From positions 1 to 6,520 of the forward strand of contig JAJYIJ010000060.1 in the NCBI GenBank assembly GCA_021790135.1: a stretch of DNA of 6,520 nucleotides, given 5' to 3'. The DNA is from a bacterium (GTDB lineage Bacteria; Patescibacteriota; Patescibacteriia; Magasanikbacterales; GWA2-37-8). The position numbers were made by a program, and so were the translations under genes. Positions 5,903 through 6,520 of the stretch are shown piece by piece (the stretch's first letter is position 1; each line of letters begins with the position of its first letter). A model generated the notes under the pieces. That model was not told where the DNA came from, did no database searches, and worked only from the letters and a program-made list of their open reading frames with translations.

Positions 5903-6328
5903 ATGGCTCAATTCAAAAAATTTAGCTTTAAAACTTTTACCGATAGAGGATTTAATTTGACGCCAGTGGAGTTCAAAGACGCCATCCCTTTTGAGGTGAA
6001 GCGCCTTTATTATGTAACAGGAATGGATGAAAAACAGGCCACGGGGCAACATTGCCATAAAATTGAGCAGGAGGTATTCATTCAAGTAGCGGGAAAATGT
6101 GTGGCAATTATTGATCGCGGTAAGGGAAAAGAAAAAATTTCACTCCAGGGGCCGAATGATGCCATCTATTGTCCCGCCTATGTCTGGCACGGTTTTGAGG
6201 AGGCCTCACGCGATTGCGTAATTTTAGCGTTATCATCGACCAATTATAGCCCCGACCGCAGCGATTATATCGAAGATTACGCCGCGTATCTGCAGCTTCG
6301 TGATGAAAAGCTTCATCCGGTTCTATGA
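5903..6328 (+). CDS. FdtA/QdtA-type dTDP-4-keto-6-deoxyglucose 3,4-ketoisomerase (WxcM-like cupin)
   Basis: Small cupin enzyme of 141 residues, predicted to move the keto group of dTDP-4-keto-6-deoxyglucose from C4 to C3, the first committed step toward dTDP-Fuc3NAc (FdtA) or dTDP-Qui3NAc (QdtA). The family pattern is complete: NLTPVEF (18-24), IPFEVKRLYYV (28-38), the active-site His pair in GQHCHK (His50, His52) followed by EQEVF, the beta-strand GKCVAIID (64-71), IYCPAYVWHGF (88-98) and the C-terminal SDYIEDYAAY (120-129). RmlC epimerases have a different sequence and are about 180 residues long. Which stereochemistry at C4 results cannot be told with certainty. A weak purine run, GAAGAA (5892-5897), precedes the ATG and is the nearest thing to a Shine-Dalgarno in the window. 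The 3' end overlaps the next ATG by 4 bases. No 3-aminotransferase partner is visible within the window. Confidence -1.
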   Translation: MAQFKKFSFKTFTDRGFNLTPVEFKDAIPFEVKRLYYVTGMDEKQATGQHCHKIEQEVFIQVAGKCVAIIDRGKGKEKISLQGPNDAIYCPAYVWHGFEEASRDCVILALSSTNYSPDRSDYIEDYAAYLQLRDEKLHPVL

Positions 6329-6520
6329 AGATTGTCTTGTTTGGCGGCAGCGGCATGCTTGGAGGCGCATTATCGAAAGAGTTTTCAGGGGAGGCCGAGG
6401 TCTCAGCCTTTGATCACCGCTCGATTGATGTAACTGACGGTGGGGCCTTAGTGCGCCTGCTTGAAAGCGAACGTCCAGATGCTGTAATCAGGACCACGGG
6501 GTTTAACAGTGGCGATGAGG
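6325..6520 (+). CDS. RmlD-like dTDP-4-keto-6-deoxysugar reductase, N-terminal fragment (3' end outside window)
   Basis: The first 65 residues of an extended SDR of the RmlD (dTDP-4-dehydrorhamnose reductase) family, which reduces a keto group of a dTDP-deoxysugar with NAD(P)H. Visible are the nucleotide-binding motif GGSGMLG (7-13), the FDHRSIDVTD stretch that matches the family's D-x-x-x-L-D-I-T-D region, and RPDAVI before the second strand motif. RmlD proteins are near 290 residues, so about three quarters lies to the right. Where the family has INAAAYTxVD, this fragment reads IRTTGFNSGD, which either marks a divergent subfamily or reflects poor sequence at the window end. The ATG overlaps the ketoisomerase stop as ATGA, so translation is probably coupled. 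If the product of the preceding ketoisomerase is its substrate, it would reduce C3 rather than C4; that is inference. Confidence -1.
   Translation, partial: MKIVLFGGSGMLGGALSKEFSGEAEVSAFDHRSIDVTDGGALVRLLESERPDAVIRTTGFNSGDE

Noticed and set aside
5726..6085. Open frame of about 119 codons on the - strand across the rmlB/ketoisomerase junction
   Set aside because: It is antisense to two well-supported genes, and its translation shows no family motif or coherent domain.
5903..6328. RmlC (dTDP-4-dehydrorhamnose 3,5-epimerase) for the gene after rmlB
   Set aside because: Length (141 residues) and motifs (NLTPVEF, HxHK-EQ, SDYIEDY) match FdtA/QdtA ketoisomerases and not RmlC.

Overview
The window looks like part of a Patescibacteria (CPR, Parcubacteria-like) chromosome. 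The evidence is indirect. Genes are compact and nearly all start without a Shine-Dalgarno motif. An L27 gene stands alone without its usual L21 partner. A short three-helix membrane protein of a kind I associate with CPR genomes sits directly before ftsW. There is also a secreted coiled-coil/C39 protein. TGA is used as a stop (end of the dTDP-glucose dehydratase and ketoisomerase genes) and tryptophan is TGG, so the code is the standard bacterial one, not the Gracilibacteria/SR1 code. The phylum call is inference; the gene calls rest on motifs visible in the translations.

Layout, left to right. (1) 2-1489, + strand: the C-terminal half of a UDP-glucose 6-dehydrogenase (Ugd), running in from the left edge, then after 3 bases a GalE/WbpP-like UDP-sugar 4-epimerase. 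Together they make UDP-uronic acids and their epimers for surface glycans. (2) 1500-2768, - strand, convergent: a secreted protein with a PcsB/EnvC-like coiled coil and a C-terminal C39-like cysteine peptidase domain with an intact Cys-His-Asp set. It has its own extended -10 promoter and a hairpin in its leader. (3) 2955-3230, - strand: rpmA (ribosomal protein L27), with a near-consensus promoter (TTGACA-17-TATACT) and a clear intrinsic terminator. (4) 3334-4803, + strand, divergent from rpmA: a small conserved membrane protein followed after 6 bases by ftsW, the SEDS glycan polymerase of septal peptidoglycan synthesis. (5) 4833-6520, + strand: rmlB, then an FdtA/QdtA-type sugar 3,4-ketoisomerase, then the start of an RmlD-like reductase that runs off the right edge, with its ATG overlapping the previous stop (ATGA).

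The theme is envelope building: UDP-sugar genes on the left, dTDP-deoxysugar genes on the right, and peptidoglycan/division genes (ftsW and a PcsB-like secreted protein) between them, with one ribosomal protein gene interleaved. The two most interesting points are the 3,4-ketoisomerase in the slot where rmlC usually sits between rmlB and rmlD, and the PcsB-like coiled coil joined to a C39-type peptidase. I found no RNA genes, CRISPR arrays, insertion sequences or phage features. The only intergenic stretches above 100 bases are 2769-2954 and 3231-3333; both hold the regulatory signals listed and no further gene.
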